Of a stretch of DNA of 64,000 nucleotides, positions 54,586 to 63,725 are shown in pieces. The notes under the pieces were generated by a model. The model was not told the DNA's origin. It did no database searches and was given only the letters and a program-made list of their open reading frames with translations. The number at the start of each line of letters is the position of its first letter. Positions within the stretch are counted from its first letter, which is position 1. The stretch spans positions 4,061,501 to 4,125,500 of the forward strand of contig NZ_JACHBR010000001.1 in assembly GCF_014200435.1 (NCBI RefSeq), read 5' to 3'. This DNA is from Sphaerisporangium krabiense (lineage in GTDB: Bacteria; Actinomycetota; Actinomycetes; Streptosporangiales; Streptosporangiaceae). The translations under genes and the position numbers were made by a program.

Positions 54586-55244
54586 GAGGTCACCTCCGGG
54601 GTGATCGTGGGGAACTGGGAGTCGTGCATGACGTCGACGACGCCGCGGCCCGAGCGCACCGCCTCGGCCATGGCGGCCTCGCGCGCGGCGATCCGCCCGG
54701 CCAGCTCCAGCACGCGCCCGAGCTCGGCCGCGGGCACGAAGACGACGCCGTTGCGGTCGGCGATCACGTAGTCGCCGCCGCACACCCGCACTCCGCCGAT
54801 CTGCACGGGGACGTCCATGTCCTCCTGCACGATCCGGCCCCTGGCGCTGACCGTCACCGCCGCGCGGGCGAACAGCGGCAGGTCCAGGGCCTCGCAGTCC
54901 TGCACGTCGCGGCAGGCGCCGTCGACGATCACCCCGGCCACGCCGCGCCGCCCGGCGGCCTCGGCCAGCAGGCCGCCCCAGCAGGAGACGTCCGTGCGGC
55001 CGTGGTTGTCGATGACGACCACGTCGCCGGGCTCGGCGATCGCGACCAGCGGGGTGGCGATGTGCGTGGCGGGACCGGCGCCGGACCTGGGCGCGGCCTT
55101 GACGGTGCGCACCCGGCCGGCCATGACGCGGCCGACCGGCCACATCGGGGCGAGGCCGGTGACCGCGCCGGGCAGGCCGAGGGTGTCCAGGGCGTCGGAG
55201 ACGGCGCACGCGTCCAGGGCGCGCAGCCGGTCGAGGTCGCTCAT
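54582..55244 (-). CDS. RraA/LigK-fold protein 3
   Basis: This 220-residue RraA-family paralogue has VVVIDNHGRTDVSCWGGLLAEAA and GVAGVIVDGACRDVQDCEAL with the conserved Arg-Asp, then GDYVIADRNGVVFVP. It lies next to the LigB-type dioxygenase gene, with which it overlaps by four bases, and is the best LigK (4-carboxy-4-hydroxy-2-oxoadipate aldolase) candidate by position; sequence alone does not separate the three. Confidence 0.83.
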   Translation of the reverse strand: MSDLDRLRALDACAVSDALDTLGLPGAVTGLAPMWPVGRVMAGRVRTVKAAPRSGAGPATHIATPLVAIAEPGDVVVIDNHGRTDVSCWGGLLAEAAGRRGVAGVIVDGACRDVQDCEALDLPLFARAAVTVSARGRIVQEDMDVPVQIGGVRVCGGDYVIADRNGVVFVPAAELGRVLELAGRIAAREAAMAEAVRSGRGVVDVMHDSQFPTITPEVTS

Positions 55245-56257
55245 CGGGTGCTCTCCCAGGTCACGAAGCCCATGGCGTTGCCGGTGCCGGCCTCGGTGCG
55301 GTAGCAGGGCTGGTAGTCGGCGCTCGCGACGCGCAGGCCGGTCTCGGCGGCGATCCCGGCCACGACGATCCAGTTGCGCAGTTCGGAGGTGCCCGAGCGC
55401 ATCTGCGCGGCGGGCAGCCCGGCGAGGAACGCCTCGTCGCCGTCCTCCAGGGCCTTGAGGAACGCCCGGTCGAGCTCCTCGTCGACGACGAAGTGCGACA
55501 GCCCGCCGGAGGCGACGACGCCGACGCGCAGGTCGCCGGGGAAGGTGACGAGGGCGCGGCCGAGCGCCTTGCCGAACTGGAGGCAGCGGCGGGCGGAGGG
55601 CGGGTTGGGCTCGTAGAAGGTGTTGACGAACACCGGCACCATCGGCACGGCCGAGGACTCGCCCATGATGCGCTGGTAGACGAACCCGTAGCCGTGCGGG
55701 ACGCCGTGGTTGCCGTAGCGGCCGGCGGGCAGCGCGCGCGAGGCGGCCACGTCGAAGCCGTCGTCCACGGCCCGCTCGATCAGGTGCCGGGCCAGCGCGG
55801 GATGGCAGGGCCGGGTGATCGGCCGGTCCGGCACGTCGCCGAGCGCCGCCTCGGCCAGGCCCGGCTGCATGGCGTCGAGCTGCTCGGCGGTGAAGGGCAC
55901 GTGCGCGACGTCGTCTCCCCAGTAGACGGCGAAGCCGGGCAGCAGCGCGTCGTCGTAGATCTCCTTGTGGTCGCTGCTGACGATCACGACCACGTCGACC
56001 TCGGCGGCGGCCAGGTGCGCGCCGAGCCGGTCCATCGCCGCCTGGCTCGCGTCCCAGCGGCGTTCCTGGACCTCGGGCGCGCACTCGGCGGCGAAGTCGG
56101 GCCGCGCGGCGCGCAGCTCGTCGAAGGTGTAGCGGCGGCCGCGGAACTCCAGGGCGGAACTGCGGCGGTCGGCGACGCCGCGCTCGGCCCAGCGCGCGGG
56201 CGGCGTCTTGAGCTGGGGGCCGTGCGAGGTGCCGATCGCGGTGACAACGGTTGCCAT
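55241..56257 (-). CDS. LigB-type (class III) extradiol dioxygenase
   Basis: This 338-residue LigB-superfamily ring-cleavage dioxygenase carries conserved metal and catalytic histidines in AIGTSHGPQL near residue 12, VIVSSDHKEIYDD near 85 and CHPALARHLIE near 150, and PMVPVFVNTFYEPNPPSARR fits the family. A single chain without a separate LigA subunit resembles gallate or protocatechuate 4,5-type enzymes. With LigJ-like and LigK-fold neighbours the product is probably 4-oxalomesaconate or a close analogue. Confidence 0.88.
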   Translation of the reverse strand: MATVVTAIGTSHGPQLKTPPARWAERGVADRRSSALEFRGRRYTFDELRAARPDFAAECAPEVQERRWDASQAAMDRLGAHLAAAEVDVVVIVSSDHKEIYDDALLPGFAVYWGDDVAHVPFTAEQLDAMQPGLAEAALGDVPDRPITRPCHPALARHLIERAVDDGFDVAASRALPAGRYGNHGVPHGYGFVYQRIMGESSAVPMVPVFVNTFYEPNPPSARRCLQFGKALGRALVTFPGDLRVGVVASGGLSHFVVDEELDRAFLKALEDGDEAFLAGLPAAQMRSGTSELRNWIVVAGIAAETGLRVASADYQPCYRTEAGTGNAMGFVTWESTR

Positions 56258-56268
56258 GAGCGTGCCTC

Positions 56269-57273
56269 TCAGAGCCGGAACAGCGCGGCGGCGTTCTTGT
56301 GGAAGATCGCCTCCCGGTCGGCCTCGGTGAACGAGTCGATGTCGCGGACCAGCAGGTGGATGTCGTCGAACCAGCGGCCGTTCTCCGGGTTGCGCTGCGA
56401 CCCGGTGCCGGGCTTCTCGGTGCCGAACAGGCAGCGCTCCACTCCGACGACCTTGACCAGCAGCTCGATGGCCTCCTGGGTGTAGAGGCAGGTGTCGAAC
56501 CACAGGCGGCGCAGCTTGTCGAGGTACGGCGTGCCGCCCGCCCGCACCCCGGACGGCAGGAACCGGCCCACCTGGTAGGGGACGGCCCCGCCGCCGTGCG
56601 AGACGACGATCTTCAGGTCGGGGAAGTCCTTGAGCACGTCGGAGGACAGCAGGCTCCAGATCGCGACCGTCTCCTCCTGGATGAAGTGCAGGCTGTACGG
56701 CTCGCGGGCGGGCGGGCGGCAGCCGGCCGCGTGGATGAGGGCCGGCACGTCCAGCTCGCACAGCGCCTCGTAGACCGGATACCAGTACCGGTCGCCCAGC
56801 GCGGGCGGCACGGCCGTGCCCTCGTGCGGGTCGGGGTTGAGCAGCGCGCCCACGAACCCCAGCTCGGTGACGGTGCGGCGGAGCTCGCCCACCCACTCCT
56901 CCGGCTTGAGGTCCGGCGACTGCGGCAGGCCGGCGACGCCGCGGAAGCGGCCGTCGAACAGCTCGCCGGTGCGGTGGATGATGTTGTTGGTCTCCTCGGT
57001 GAACCAGCGCACGATCTTGGCGGGCTGCTCGCTGTGCATCATCTGGTACGGGCGCGGGGAGATGAGCTGCACGTCCACCCCGGCGCCGTCGATGTGGTCG
57101 AGGTGCGAGACGTCGCCGAAGCTCGGGTGCGGCTCGTGGTGGACCTCGCGGATGCGGTCGTCGCTGATGGCCGGCGCCTTGCCGCCGTGCGCGCCGCGGT
57201 GCGAGAGAAGATTGGCCTTCCAGGCGTACAGCTCGTTGGGCGCGGTCACGTGACCGTGCACGTCGATGATCAT
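56269..57273 (-). CDS. LigJ-like 4-oxalomesaconate hydratase (amidohydrolase fold)
   Basis: This 334-residue amidohydrolase-2 protein starts MIIDVHGHVTAPNELYAWKA; LigJ hydratases share this fold, length and opening. Metal-ligand histidines appear in DVHGH, ALIHAAG and VVSHGGGAVPYQVGR. LigJ hydrates 4-oxalomesaconate to 4-carboxy-4-hydroxy-2-oxoadipate, which LigK-type aldolases split. Its place just upstream of the dioxygenase and three RraA-fold genes fits. A decarboxylase of the same fold (gamma-resorcylate type) is the alternative. Confidence 0.82.
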   Translation of the reverse strand: MIIDVHGHVTAPNELYAWKANLLSHRGAHGGKAPAISDDRIREVHHEPHPSFGDVSHLDHIDGAGVDVQLISPRPYQMMHSEQPAKIVRWFTEETNNIIHRTGELFDGRFRGVAGLPQSPDLKPEEWVGELRRTVTELGFVGALLNPDPHEGTAVPPALGDRYWYPVYEALCELDVPALIHAAGCRPPAREPYSLHFIQEETVAIWSLLSSDVLKDFPDLKIVVSHGGGAVPYQVGRFLPSGVRAGGTPYLDKLRRLWFDTCLYTQEAIELLVKVVGVERCLFGTEKPGTGSQRNPENGRWFDDIHLLVRDIDSFTEADREAIFHKNAAALFRL

Positions 57274-57287
57274 GATGTCCTCTCGGG

Positions 57288-58745
57288 TCAGGCGTGCAGC
57301 GGGGCGGAGATCAGCTCGGTCAGGCGGGCGTCCACCTCCGAGCGGTCATAGGTGCGCAGCAGGCGCGTGCGGCCCGCGCCCGGGTCGCCCCGGTGCAGGT
57401 ACTCGTAGAGCTCCTGGCGGCTGCCGAAGCCGTCGCCGACCAGCTCCCACGCCACCCGGAACAGCCGGGCCTTGCGGTCCACGTCGATGTCGTGGCCGCG
57501 CATGTACTTCTCCAGGAACGGCCGCAGCTCGGGGGCGGCCAGGTCGGCCTCGGTGGGCTGCATGATGAGCCCCGACGCGCCGATGCGGCGCACCAGCTCC
57601 ACCACCCGGGCCGAGACGTCGGCCGACCAGAAGCCCAGGCCGTAGCTGGGGGCCGGGGCCAGCAGCCCGCCGGGGGTGGTCACGGCCGACGCCTCGGCGC
57701 CGGCGATGCCGAGCCGCAGCGTCTCGGCGTAGGAGATCAGCTCGCCCACGTTCTCCTGGATGCCGCGGAAGGCGTTGACGCCGATGCTCTCGGCCAGCAT
57801 GGCGGCCACGGAGACGAACAGCCTGAGCCGCTCGTGGAAGCGGATGTGCGTGCTCTGCATGCTCCAGGCGTTGAGCCGGCTCAGCCCCTTGACGGCCAGC
57901 AGGTTGTTCTCCAGCAGGAACAGCCGCTCCCAGGGGATCTCCACGTCGTCGAAGAACAGCATGGCGTCCTGCTCGTCGAAGCGACGGCCGAGCGGGTGGC
58001 TGTGCCCGTTGCCGCGCTCGCCCAGCGGCTCGCGGCAGAGGATCTTCAGGCCCTTGGCGTTCATCGGCAGCGCGAACCACAGCACGAACTCCTCCGCGCC
58101 GCGCATCGCGGTGACCGCGTTGAGGTAGACGAGCACCTCGTGCGAGAACGGGGCCAGCGTGGCGAGCTGCTTGGCGCCGCGGATCACCACGCCGCGCTCG
58201 TTCTTCTCCACCACCCGCAGCGCCAGGTCCGGGTCGTCGAGGGGGCTGGCGCTCCGGTCGATCTGAGGGTCGCCGAGGGCGTGGGTGAGCACCAGGTCGT
58301 GCTCCATGGCGTAGCGGTGGTAGTTGACGGCGTTGGCGCCGAACCCCTCGCGCTCCCGCTCCAGCTCCTCGTGGTAGTCGTACAGGCCGACCACGACGTT
58401 GGCCATGAAGTCGGGGGAGCGGCCGAGCTGGCCGAGGCTCTCCCGCATCCACCACTCCGAGGCGGCGAACTTGGCCCGCAGCTCCTCGCGGGTGCGCGGC
58501 AGCGCGTAGGAGCGGCTGACCGGGTTGCCGGTCTCCGGCGAGAGGAAGGTGTTCAGCTCGCGGTCGGCCTCGCTCTCGATGCGCAGGTCGAAGAGGCGGG
58601 CGAACTCGTCCACCACGCCGCGGAAGGCGGGGTGCTCGGCGACGTTGGCCACCCGCTCCCCGGCCAGCCAGACCTCGCGCCCGTCGTCCAGGCTCGCGCG
58701 GTAACGCTCTCCGGTCATCACGCCGAGCGCGTTGCTGATGTCCAT
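57288..58745 (-). CDS. HpaB-like flavin-dependent aromatic hydroxylase (oxygenase component)
   Basis: This 485-residue protein is of the 4-hydroxyphenylacetate 3-monooxygenase (HpaB) family, an acyl-CoA-dehydrogenase-like FADH2-using hydroxylase: MTGERYRASLDDGREVWLAGERV at the start, then SRSYALPRTREELRAKF, FFDDVEIPWERLFLLEN and DPGAGRTRLLRTYDR at the end. It needs a separate flavin reductase, supplied by the fusion gene at 52350. It probably adds an ortho hydroxyl to a phenolic acid ahead of ring cleavage. AAGGGGGACC precedes the ATG. Confidence 0.9.
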   Translation of the reverse strand: MDISNALGVMTGERYRASLDDGREVWLAGERVANVAEHPAFRGVVDEFARLFDLRIESEADRELNTFLSPETGNPVSRSYALPRTREELRAKFAASEWWMRESLGQLGRSPDFMANVVVGLYDYHEELEREREGFGANAVNYHRYAMEHDLVLTHALGDPQIDRSASPLDDPDLALRVVEKNERGVVIRGAKQLATLAPFSHEVLVYLNAVTAMRGAEEFVLWFALPMNAKGLKILCREPLGERGNGHSHPLGRRFDEQDAMLFFDDVEIPWERLFLLENNLLAVKGLSRLNAWSMQSTHIRFHERLRLFVSVAAMLAESIGVNAFRGIQENVGELISYAETLRLGIAGAEASAVTTPGGLLAPAPSYGLGFWSADVSARVVELVRRIGASGLIMQPTEADLAAPELRPFLEKYMRGHDIDVDRKARLFRVAWELVGDGFGSRQELYEYLHRGDPGAGRTRLLRTYDRSEVDARLTELISAPLHA

Positions 58746-58776
58746 ATGGTCCCCCTTGTGAATGCGGTGTCGTCGG

Positions 58777-60009
58777 TCAGGTAAGTGCGGTGCGGGAGTA
58801 TCCGGCGACGGCCTGGTAGCCCTCGCCGATGCTCCTGATCTCCTCCGGCGTGATCACGTCCTCGATCCGCTCGAACGGACGGTCGCCGGTGCGCTCGTAG
58901 ACCTCGCGCAGCAGCGCGTCGGGCGGGTTGGCCCGGTTGGTGAGCACCACCCGGGAGGTGGCGGGCACCCGTTCGGCCTCGTAGGCGCGCAGCGCCCGGC
59001 ACGGGTCCCCCGCGGCCAGGCGCTCGGCCAGCACCCGGGCGTCGAGGATGGCCTGGGCGGCGCCGTTGGAGCCGCGCGGCACCATCGGGTGCGCCGCGTC
59101 GCCGAGCAGCGTGACCCGGCCCTCGCCCCAGTGCGGCAGCGGGTCCTGGTCCACCATCGGGTACTCCAGCACCTCGTCGGCCGCCCGGATCATGGCGGGC
59201 ACGTCGAGCCAGTCGAAGCGCCAGTCCTCGAACGGCCCGATGAAGTCCTCGACCAGGCCGGGACGGTTCCAGTCGCGGACGTCGCGGATCGGGCCCTCGA
59301 CCTCGGCCACCCAGTTGACGAGCTGGTCGCCGCGCTCGTTCACCCGGTCGCGGATCGGATAGATCACCATCTTCCCGGTGGCCAGCCAGCCCGCGCGCAC
59401 CATGCTGGCCCCGGTGAGGAAGCGCGGCCACACGGTGGTGCCGCGCCACATCATGTAGCCCGTGTAGCGCGGGGCGGCGCCGGCGTGGAACTGCGCGCGC
59501 ACGACCGAGTGGACGCCGTCCGCGGCCACGACCACGTCGCCGCGCACCGTGGAGGCCGAGCCGTCGGGGTGCCGGACGTGCGCGGTGGCCGAGCGGTCGT
59601 CCTGGGTGACGTGGGTGGCCCGGTGGCCGAGCAGCACCGCGTCCGGGCCGAGCCGCTCGTGGACGGCGGCCAGCAGCACCTGCTGCAGGTCGCCCCGGTG
59701 GACGGAGAACTGCGGCCAGTCGTACCCGGCGTGGCGGCCGGCGGGCTCGCGGGCGATGAGCTGGCCGAAGCGGTTGAAGAAGGCCGACTCGCGCGTGGTG
59801 ACGGCGACCTCGGCCAGCGCCGGCTCCAGGCCGAGCCCGGCCAGGTTGCGGGTGGCGTGCGGCAGCAGGTTGATGCCCACGCCGAGCGCGGCCAGGCGCG
59901 GCACGGCCTCCAGGACGACGCACTCGATCCCGGCCCGGTGCAGTTCGAGCGCCAGGGTCAGTCCTCCGATCCCTGCGCCGAGCACCACGGCCCTGGTCTT
60001 GGTCGCCAT
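58777..60009 (-). CDS. FAD-dependent hydroxylase (salicylate/3-hydroxybenzoate hydroxylase type)
   Basis: This 410-residue class A flavoprotein has FAD-binding GAGIGGLTLALELHRAGI near residue 10, DG motif VVAADGVHSVVR near 155 and GD motif GRVTLLGDAAHPMVPRGSNGAAQA near 290. Similar proteins hydroxylate salicylate, 3-hydroxybenzoate or 6-hydroxynicotinate. It is a second ring hydroxylase in the operon besides the HpaB-like one; the position it attacks is not evident. Confidence 0.88.
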   Translation of the reverse strand: MATKTRAVVLGAGIGGLTLALELHRAGIECVVLEAVPRLAALGVGINLLPHATRNLAGLGLEPALAEVAVTTRESAFFNRFGQLIAREPAGRHAGYDWPQFSVHRGDLQQVLLAAVHERLGPDAVLLGHRATHVTQDDRSATAHVRHPDGSASTVRGDVVVAADGVHSVVRAQFHAGAAPRYTGYMMWRGTTVWPRFLTGASMVRAGWLATGKMVIYPIRDRVNERGDQLVNWVAEVEGPIRDVRDWNRPGLVEDFIGPFEDWRFDWLDVPAMIRAADEVLEYPMVDQDPLPHWGEGRVTLLGDAAHPMVPRGSNGAAQAILDARVLAERLAAGDPCRALRAYEAERVPATSRVVLTNRANPPDALLREVYERTGDRPFERIEDVITPEEIRSIGEGYQAVAGYSRTALT

Positions 60010-60116
60010 CTGCGGCTCTCTCCTTTCTGGTGGCCACGCGGCGGGCCGCGCCGTTTCCGGGCAGCACCGCATGGCCCGGCGGCGCGGGGCGCCCGCGGGA
60101 AGTGGTGGTGGTGTGC

Positions 60117-61160
60117 TCAGGCGGTCCTGAGCAGCGCCTTGAGCGCGGTGCCGCCGTCCATCGCGGCGTAGCCGTCGGCCACGTCGTCCAGGTCGAGCAC
60201 CAGGTCGACGAGCGGCGAGGGATCCAGGCGGCCCGCCGCGACGTCCTCGATGAGACCGGGCAGGTAGTGCCGGGCCGGGGCGACGCCACCGGCCAGGCGG
60301 AGCTGCTTGCCGAACAGCCGCATCGGGGCGATCTCCCGCACGCCGTGCGGCACGCCGACGAAGCCGACCGAGGCGGCGGGCCCGGCGACGGCGAGCGCGG
60401 TGTCGAAGGCGGCCTGCATGCCGACGCACTCCACGACCCGCTGCGGGGATCGCCCGCCGAGCGCGTCGCGCACCCGCTCGGCCACGTCCTCCTCGTCCCG
60501 CGAGACGTGCAGCGTGGCGGCCCCGGCCGCCTCGGCCACCTTGAGCCGCCGCGGCTGCTCGCCGAGCAGCAGCACCTCGGCGGCCCCGGCGCGGCGGGCC
60601 GCCATCGCCGCGGAGATGCCCACCGCGCCGTCGCCGATCACCGCCACCAGGTCGCCGGGCTCGACCCCGGCCAGCGTGACGCCGTGCGTGCCGGTCGCGA
60701 ACACGTCGCACAGCGGGATCAGCCGCCGCGCCAGCTCGTCGTCCAGCTCCCCGGCGCCGTACGGCAGGGGGACGAGCGTGGCGTCCGCGTACGGCACCCG
60801 GATCCGCTGCGCCTGCGCGCCCGCCCAGTCCTTGCCCCAGATGCCGGCCCGCGCGCACAGCGGTTGCAGCCCGCGCCGGCACTCGGCGCAGTCGCCCTCG
60901 GCGAACAGGAACGGGGCGATCACCGCGTCCCCCGGCCGTACCCCGGTGACCCCGGATCCGACCTCGCGCACCGTGCCGAGGAACTCGTGCCCGATGCCGC
61001 CCTCGCCGTGCGGGACGAGCCCGCGGAAGCTCCACAGGTCGGAGCCGCAGATGCCCGCGTAGGCGATGTCCACGATCGCGTCGCCGGGGTCGGCCGGCCG
61101 GGGCTCGGGCACCTCCCGGACGCCCATGGTCCCCGGCGCGCTCAGCCAAGCCGTCCGCAT
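60117..61160 (-). CDS. Zinc-dependent alcohol dehydrogenase
   Basis: This 347-residue medium-chain dehydrogenase has GICGSDLWSFRG and GIGHEFLGTV supplying the catalytic zinc Cys/His/Glu and VIGDGAVGISAAMAARRAGA the NAD(P) site. The structural-zinc loop GDCAECRRGLQPLC has three of the usual four cysteines, so that zinc may be lost. It probably oxidises a benzylic or other alcohol to the aldehyde used by the aldehyde dehydrogenase upstream in the operon. Confidence 0.9.
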   Translation of the reverse strand: MRTAWLSAPGTMGVREVPEPRPADPGDAIVDIAYAGICGSDLWSFRGLVPHGEGGIGHEFLGTVREVGSGVTGVRPGDAVIAPFLFAEGDCAECRRGLQPLCARAGIWGKDWAGAQAQRIRVPYADATLVPLPYGAGELDDELARRLIPLCDVFATGTHGVTLAGVEPGDLVAVIGDGAVGISAAMAARRAGAAEVLLLGEQPRRLKVAEAAGAATLHVSRDEEDVAERVRDALGGRSPQRVVECVGMQAAFDTALAVAGPAASVGFVGVPHGVREIAPMRLFGKQLRLAGGVAPARHYLPGLIEDVAAGRLDPSPLVDLVLDLDDVADGYAAMDGGTALKALLRTA

Positions 61161-61173
61161 GACCGTCGCCCCC

Positions 61174-62355
61174 TCAGCCCGCGTGCACGGTGGTCGGCAG
61201 CGCGTCGAGGCCGCGGATGAGCTGGTTCAGGCGCCGCCGCGGCGTGCCCACCTCGAAGCGGGCCACCCGCCGGGCCAGCGCGGCGAGCACGGAGTGCCCT
61301 TCCAGGCGGGCCAGGCCCTGGCCGGCGCAGCCGTGCATGCCGTACCCGAAGGCGAGGTGGTCCACGGGGTTGCGCCGCACGTCGAAACGCTCGGGATCGT
61401 CCCACTTGCGCTCGTCGCGGTTGGCGGAGGCGTAGAGCATCATGACCCGCGAGCCCTCGGCCAGGGTCTGGCCGTCCAGCTCGACGTCGCGGGTGGCGAC
61501 GCGGCAGAAGAACTGCAGCGGGGACTCGATGCGCAGCACCTCGTTCAGCGCGGCGGGGATCAGCGACGGGTCCTGGCGCACCAGGTCCCACTGCTCGGGG
61601 TGCTCGGCGAAGTAGTAGACGGCGTTGCTGATCGCGTTGATGGTGGTGTCCAGGCCCGCGGTGACGTAGGCCGACATCAGCGGCACGCACGACTCCTGCT
61701 TGATCAGGCCCTGCGCGGCGGCGTCGTAGATGGCGCGGCCCATGCTGCCGGGGGTGAGCGCGCCGGGCTCGATGCCGGACAGGTAGGCGAGCTGGTCCTG
61801 CAGCAGCGGGAAGGCGGCGTCGGTGCGGGGTCCGGGCGGGCCGCTGGCGGAGAACGCCGCGTCGGCCCAGCCGAGCACCTTGTCACGGCCGTCCTGCGGC
61901 AGGCCGATCAGGTCCAGCACGATCATGATCGGGAAGGCGCGGGCCAGGTCGGCCACCGCGTCGAAGGAACCGCGCTCGACCAGCGGGGCGACCAGCTCGT
62001 CGGCGCGGCGCTCGATGTCGGCGCGCAGGTCCCTGAGGGCCTTCGGCGACAGGCGGGCGGCCAGGACGTTGCGCAGCGTGTCGTGCTCGGGCGGGTCGGT
62101 GGCGATGATCATGCCCTGGGTGGCGGCGTTGGCCAGGTCGTTCAGGCCGATGCCGCGGGCGGAGCTGAAGGACTCCCAGTCGCCGAGCGCGCCGCGCACG
62201 TCGGCGTAGCGGCCCATCGCCCAGGCGCCGTAGCGGGGGAGGTGGACGGCGGGCGCGGTGTCCCGGATCCGCCGGTAGAGGGGGAACGGGTCGGTGAGCG
62301 CGGCGTCGCTGAACAGGTCGAGGTCGAGGGCGGGGCCCTCCGCGAGGCTGGTCAT
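61174..62355 (-). CDS. Cytochrome P450 (CYP199-like, aromatic acid)
   Basis: This 393-residue class I P450 has I-helix AYVTAGLDTTINAI (oxygen activation), ExxR in LNEVLRIESP, haem-Cys loop FGYGMHGCAGQGLARLEG and the C-terminal PRRRLNQLIRGLDALPT. The CAGQGLARLEG run and the partner genes (ferredoxin, reductase, aldehyde dehydrogenase) recall CYP199-type para-substituted benzoate oxidases, which demethylate methoxybenzoates. It overlaps the reductase gene by four bases. Confidence 0.9.
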   Translation of the reverse strand: MTSLAEGPALDLDLFSDAALTDPFPLYRRIRDTAPAVHLPRYGAWAMGRYADVRGALGDWESFSSARGIGLNDLANAATQGMIIATDPPEHDTLRNVLAARLSPKALRDLRADIERRADELVAPLVERGSFDAVADLARAFPIMIVLDLIGLPQDGRDKVLGWADAAFSASGPPGPRTDAAFPLLQDQLAYLSGIEPGALTPGSMGRAIYDAAAQGLIKQESCVPLMSAYVTAGLDTTINAISNAVYYFAEHPEQWDLVRQDPSLIPAALNEVLRIESPLQFFCRVATRDVELDGQTLAEGSRVMMLYASANRDERKWDDPERFDVRRNPVDHLAFGYGMHGCAGQGLARLEGHSVLAALARRVARFEVGTPRRRLNQLIRGLDALPTTVHAG

Positions 62356-63506
62356 CCTGTGGTCCTTTCGGGGACGGGGGCGGCCGCGAGCTTGCGCAGC
62401 TTGACCACGGGCATGCGGTGGTTGACGGTGGCGGCGGCGACGGTCGCGCCGTCGCGGGTCCACTGGAGCAGGGCGCTGCCCTCCTCCATCGAGCCGGTGA
62501 CGACGTGGGTCTCGCAGCCGGGGAGGATCCGGCCGCAGATCTTGATGTCGAGGCCCCACTGCTCGGTCCAGTAGTAGGGCGAGGGACGGTACTCGGGCGC
62601 CTCGTCCCCTTTGAGCAGGGCGAGCGCGGCGGCCCTCGCCTGGTCGATGGCGCTGCCCCAGTGCGGCGAGCGGCGCGGCAGATCGGTGTGGTCGCTGACG
62701 CGGGTGACGACGTCGCCGGCGGCGACGACGCCCGGGGCCACCCGGCAGCGCTCGTCGACCAGCAGCCCGCCTGGCCCGCCGAGGCCGGAACCGGCCAGCC
62801 ACTCCACGTTCGGCAGGTCGCCGGCCGCGGTGACGATCACGTCCGCCTCCAGCGGGGCGCCGTCGCCGGTGAGGACGGCGGTGGCGGGCGTGCCCGCGAG
62901 CCGCACGCCGTCAGGGGCGTGGACCAGCCGCACGCCGGCGGCGAGCGCCGCCCGCGTCATGTGCCCGGCCAGGAAGGCGCCGAACTGGCGGACCAGGGGA
63001 GGGTCCCGGTCCACGACCGTGACGTCCAGGCCGAGGCCCCGGGCGGTGGAGGCGATCTCCATGCCGAGGAAGCCGCCGCCGACGATCACGACCGAGCGCG
63101 CGGTGGTGAGGCTCTCGCGCAGGCGCAGCGCGTCGTCCAGGTCGCGCACCACCAGCTCGCCCGCCTCGGGCGGACCGAGCCGGCGGGCCCGGGCGCCGGA
63201 GGCCACCACCAGGCCGTCGTAGGGCAGCTCCTCGCCGCCCTCCAGCAGCACCCGGCGGCGGCCGAGGTCCAGGCCGCGCGCCCGCGTCTTCGGGCGGAAG
63301 TCCAGGTCGGCGCGCAGCGGCGCCATGAACACCGAGTCGACGCTCTCGGTGCCCTTGAGCATCCCCTTGGACAGGGGCGGGCGGACGTACGGGGCGTGCC
63401 GCTCGTCGCTCACGATGGTGATCGGGCCGTCGTGACCCTGCTGCCGCAGCGCGTCGGCGGCGGTGACGGCGGCGATGGAGCCGCCGACGATGACGACGTC
63501 GCGCAT
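62352..63506 (-). CDS. FAD-dependent ferredoxin reductase
   Basis: This 384-residue pyridine-nucleotide-disulfide-type reductase (BphA4/putidaredoxin-reductase group) has FAD site VIVGGSIAAVTAADALRQ, RPPLSKGMLKG, NAD site VVIVGGGFLGMEIASTARGLG and VVAAGDVV with a C-terminal reductase domain. It passes electrons from NAD(P)H to the ferredoxin encoded just upstream. ATG 63506 overlaps the ferredoxin stop by one base. Confidence 0.92.
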   Translation of the reverse strand: MRDVVIVGGSIAAVTAADALRQQGHDGPITIVSDERHAPYVRPPLSKGMLKGTESVDSVFMAPLRADLDFRPKTRARGLDLGRRRVLLEGGEELPYDGLVVASGARARRLGPPEAGELVVRDLDDALRLRESLTTARSVVIVGGGFLGMEIASTARGLGLDVTVVDRDPPLVRQFGAFLAGHMTRAALAAGVRLVHAPDGVRLAGTPATAVLTGDGAPLEADVIVTAAGDLPNVEWLAGSGLGGPGGLLVDERCRVAPGVVAAGDVVTRVSDHTDLPRRSPHWGSAIDQARAAALALLKGDEAPEYRPSPYYWTEQWGLDIKICGRILPGCETHVVTGSMEEGSALLQWTRDGATVAAATVNHRMPVVKLRKLAAAPVPERTTG

Positions 63507-63697
63507 CACGGCGCCAGCTTGAGCGCGGCGACCGGGCACACCCGCACGGCGGCCTCGGCGTCGGCGCGCTCGTCCTGTCCGACCTGCTCCGTCAGAACCG
63601 TCAGCTCGCCCTCGTCGTCCAGCTCCAGCAGGTGGGGGGCGGCCTCGGCGCAGAACCCGTAACCCTCGCAGCGGGCCTCGTCGACGATGATCCTCAT
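63506..63697 (-). CDS. P450-associated ferredoxin with Tyr in cluster motif
   Basis: This 63-residue ferredoxin has the motif CEGYGFC followed later by VCPVAAL. In ordinary 4Fe-4S ferredoxins the middle position is Cys; here it is Tyr, giving CxxYxxC(n)CP, as in actinobacterial P450 partners that hold 3Fe-4S or variant 4Fe-4S clusters. The rest is acidic. It carries electrons from the reductase to the P450. Confidence 0.9.
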   Translation of the reverse strand: MRIIVDEARCEGYGFCAEAAPHLLELDDEGELTVLTEQVGQDERADAEAAVRVCPVAALKLAP

Positions 63698-63725
63698 GTC
63701 AGCACCTCTCTTCGGCGTTCGGCGG

